From CAYJPV01 sp964396055 (lineage in GTDB: Bacteria > Acidobacteriota > Vicinamibacteria > Vicinamibacterales > JAKQTR01): a stretch of 24,261 nt of DNA. A program made the translations under genes and the position numbers. The notes below the pieces were generated by a model that was not told where the DNA came from, did not search any database, and worked only from the letters and a program-made list of their open reading frames with translations. Where the stretch lies: positions 1 through 24,261 of the forward strand of contig CAYNDV010000066.1 in the NCBI GenBank assembly GCA_964396055.1, given 5' to 3'. How positions within the stretch are numbered: the first letter of the stretch is position 1; every line of letters begins with the position of its first letter. Shown piece by piece: positions 23,047 to 24,261 of the stretch.

Positions 23047-23123
23047 GCCGGTGTAGCTCAGTTGGTTAGAGCACGCGGCTCATATCCGCGGAGTCCGGGG
23101 TTCAAGTCCCTGCACCGGCACCA
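23047..23123 (+). tRNA. tRNA with anticodon CAU, probably elongator tRNA-Met
   Basis: A complete 77-base cloverleaf is present. The acceptor stem is GCCGGTG/CACCGGC, the D stem GCTC/GAGC, the anticodon stem CGCGG/CCGCG with loop CTCATAT (anticodon at 23081-23083), and the T stem CGGGG/CCCTG with loop TTCAAGT. Discriminator A73 is followed by an encoded CCA. The first pair G1-C72 is matched, so it is not an initiator tRNA. CAU tRNAs can also be the Ile2 type that TilS converts. Here positions 4-5 are G-C paired as G4-C69 and G5-C68, not the C4-G69 and C5-G68 reported for E. coli tRNA-Ile2, and base 38 is U. Elongator Met is therefore favoured. Confidence 0.93.
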
Positions 23124-23125
23124 GA

Positions 23126-23169
23126 ACACGAGAGGGGTCGCACGTTTCGGCGTCGACCCCTCTTCGTGT
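23126..23169 (+). terminator. Terminator hairpin after the tRNA
   Basis: ACACGAGAGGGGTCG (23126-23140) pairs with CGACCCCTCTTCGTGT (23154-23169), a 15-bp stem with one bulged base and a 13-base loop, starting 3 bases after CCA. There is no T-run, but the strong stem and position suit transcription end or 3' processing. Confidence 0.6.
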
Positions 23170-23190
23170 CAACGGCCCAACGGGCGCCGT

Positions 23191-23239
23191 GCCACCCCTC
23201 GACGAAGCTCGGGGTGGCCCTGAGCCGCGCCGAAGGGCC
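23191..23239. repeat. Double-hairpin intergenic repeat
   Basis: GCCACCCC/GGGGTGGC (23191-23198 and 23211-23218) and GGCCCT/AGGGCC (23216-23221 and 23234-23239) form two adjacent, slightly overlapping hairpins. The GACGAAGCTCGG and GCCGAAGGG segments look like a dispersed repeat seen in many bacterial genomes and resemble part of the cluster at 6250-6269. Confidence 0.6.
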
Positions 23240-23287
23240 AACGGCCGAATGGCCGAATCGCCCAACGGCCTAACGGCCCGACGGCCC
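23240..23287 (-). repeat. Octanucleotide repeat (GGCCGTTN)n, copy 4
   Basis: Six 8-bp units on the plus strand run AACGGCCG, AATGGCCG, AATCGCCC, AACGGCCT, AACGGCCC, GACGGCCC. This is the same family as at 12036 but in the opposite orientation. The array ends 10 bases before the tilS ATG, leaving no room for a normal ribosome site outside it. Confidence 0.85.
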
Positions 23288-23297
23288 GGTGTCCGCC

Positions 23298-24261
23298 ATG
23301 ATCACCCTGGCCGATCGCGTGCGGCGGTTCATCGATCGCGAGGCGCTCATCCCGCCCGGTGCGCGGGTGACCGCAGCCGTCTCGGGCGGTTCCGATTCCG
23401 TGGCCCTGCTGCACGTCCTCGTCGCGATCGCGCCCGCTGCCGGGTTCGTCGTCGCAGGCGTGGCCCACCTGAACCATCGGTTACGCGGTGCCGCCAGCGA
23501 CGACGACGAGCAGTTCTGCCGCCAGCTGTCGGCCCGGCTCGATCTGCCATTCGTCGTGGACCGGATCGACATCGCCACGCTCGCGGAGGCCCACCGGGTG
23601 TCGATTGAGGTGGCGGCCCGCCGGGCACGTTACCGGTTTCTGGCGCAGGCGGCCGCTCGCCTGGACGCGGACACCATCGCGACCGGGCACACCCGCGACG
23701 ATCAGGCCGAGACGTTCCTGCTGCGCATCCTGCGGGGCGCCGGCGCGACGGGCCTGGCCTCCATCCCGCCCCGCCGCGGCGCCATCGTCCGGCCGCTGCT
23801 CGAGGAACGCCGTCACGATCTGCGGGCCTGGCTCGCCGGCATCGGCGAGACGTTCCGGGAGGATGCGTCGAACGCCGATATCGGCATTCCGCGCAACTGG
23901 GTGCGCCACGCGCTGGTGCCCCTCCTGGCCCGGCAGGTCGGCGGCGACGTGACGGAGGTGCTGGCCCGCGAGGCGTCGCTGCTGCGCGACGATGCGGCGC
24001 TGCTCGACGAGGTGGCCGACGAAGCCGCCAGGCGCGTGGTCATCCGGGACGCGAGCGGTCAGGCCTCGCTGCGCACCGACGAGCTGGTGACCCTGCCGCC
24101 CGCCCTGGCCCGGCGCGTCGTCCGGCGCGCCCTGGCCGTCGTGAGCCCGGCCTTCCAGGGCGCCCGTCACGTGGCTCAGGTGCTCGCGCTTGCGCGCGGA
24201 GACGAAGGACCGGCCCAATTCGACCTGCCGGGAATCCGTCTGGAACGAAACGCCACCAGCG
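23298..24261 (+). CDS. tilS: tRNA(Ile)-lysidine synthase TilS (3' end outside window)
   Basis: TilS joins lysine to cytidine 34 of the CAU-anticodon tRNA-Ile2 using ATP, so that it reads AUA. The visible 321 residues have the PP-loop ATPase signature SGGSDS (29-34), VAHLNHRLRG, DDEQFCRQL, VAARRARYRFL, the catalytic ATGHTRDDQAETFLLRILRGAGATGLASIP and RPLLEERRHDLRAWL, followed by the start of the C-terminal domains. The frame is open to the last base, so the gene is cut by the window edge. The ATG has no Shine-Dalgarno site and follows an octanucleotide repeat. It is next to a CAU tRNA gene, but that tRNA looks like Met, not Ile2. Confidence 0.95.
   Translation, partial: MITLADRVRRFIDREALIPPGARVTAAVSGGSDSVALLHVLVAIAPAAGFVVAGVAHLNHRLRGAASDDDEQFCRQLSARLDLPFVVDRIDIATLAEAHRVSIEVAARRARYRFLAQAAARLDADTIATGHTRDDQAETFLLRILRGAGATGLASIPPRRGAIVRPLLEERRHDLRAWLAGIGETFREDASNADIGIPRNWVRHALVPLLARQVGGDVTEVLAREASLLRDDAALLDEVADEAARRVVIRDASGQASLRTDELVTLPPALARRVVRRALAVVSPAFQGARHVAQVLALARGDEGPAQFDLPGIRLERNATS

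Noticed and set aside
23047..23123. Initiator tRNA-fMet
   Set aside because: The first acceptor pair G1-C72 is matched, whereas bacterial initiators have a mismatch there, and the anticodon stem lacks three consecutive G-C pairs of the initiator type.

Overview
The window looks like a chromosomal housekeeping region of a high-GC, Gram-negative, deep-branching bacterium. The evidence is several signal-peptide beta-barrel proteins (so there is an outer membrane), a bacterial yebC-ruvC-ruvA-ruvB block, and very GC-rich codon use. My best guess is Acidobacteriota, perhaps Vicinamibacteria. That is an inference from gene style and intergenic repeats, since no rRNA is present. I see no insertion sequence, phage gene, CRISPR array or integrase.

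Layout. Positions 57-2824 (minus strand) hold a MscS-type channel gene and a Dus3-like tRNA-dihydrouridine synthase gene that overlap by 4 bp. A small outer-membrane barrel gene (2900-3634, plus) faces a minus-strand run that starts near 10430. In transcription order this run is a zinc alcohol dehydrogenase, a 1019-residue three-domain protein (kinase, M23 peptidase, class III aminotransferase), an uncharacterised exported protein and an Omp85-type barrel. From 10658 to 14245 (plus) come a secreted CBM9-like protein, another barrel, a SAM methyltransferase, a thiamine-binding MTH1187-type protein and an exported protein of unknown function.

From 14393 to 19496 lies a dense operon: yebC, ruvC, ruvA, ruvB, fabH, queA. 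It joins Holliday-junction processing with a KAS III enzyme and queuosine synthesis. An HDOD signalling protein and a deoxyhypusine-synthase-like protein follow. The latter converges on and overlaps an orphan Dam methylase gene, which is transcribed after a class II aldolase gene. The window ends with a tRNA carrying anticodon CAU and the 5' part of tilS.

The most distinctive feature is in the gaps between genes. They hold unrelated short tandem repeats with 7-bp or 8-bp units: GAGGCTA, AGAAGAC, AGCCGAA, GAACCNN and GGCCGTTN. Many begin at or within a few bases of a stop codon, and one runs into a coding region. The GAGGCTA arrays occur three times, always directly 3' of a stop codon and in the same orientation relative to the gene. 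There are also paired REP-like palindromes. Among proteins, the most interesting are the three-domain fusion, the deoxyhypusine-synthase-like protein without the expected active-site lysine, and the exported-protein/Omp85 pair.
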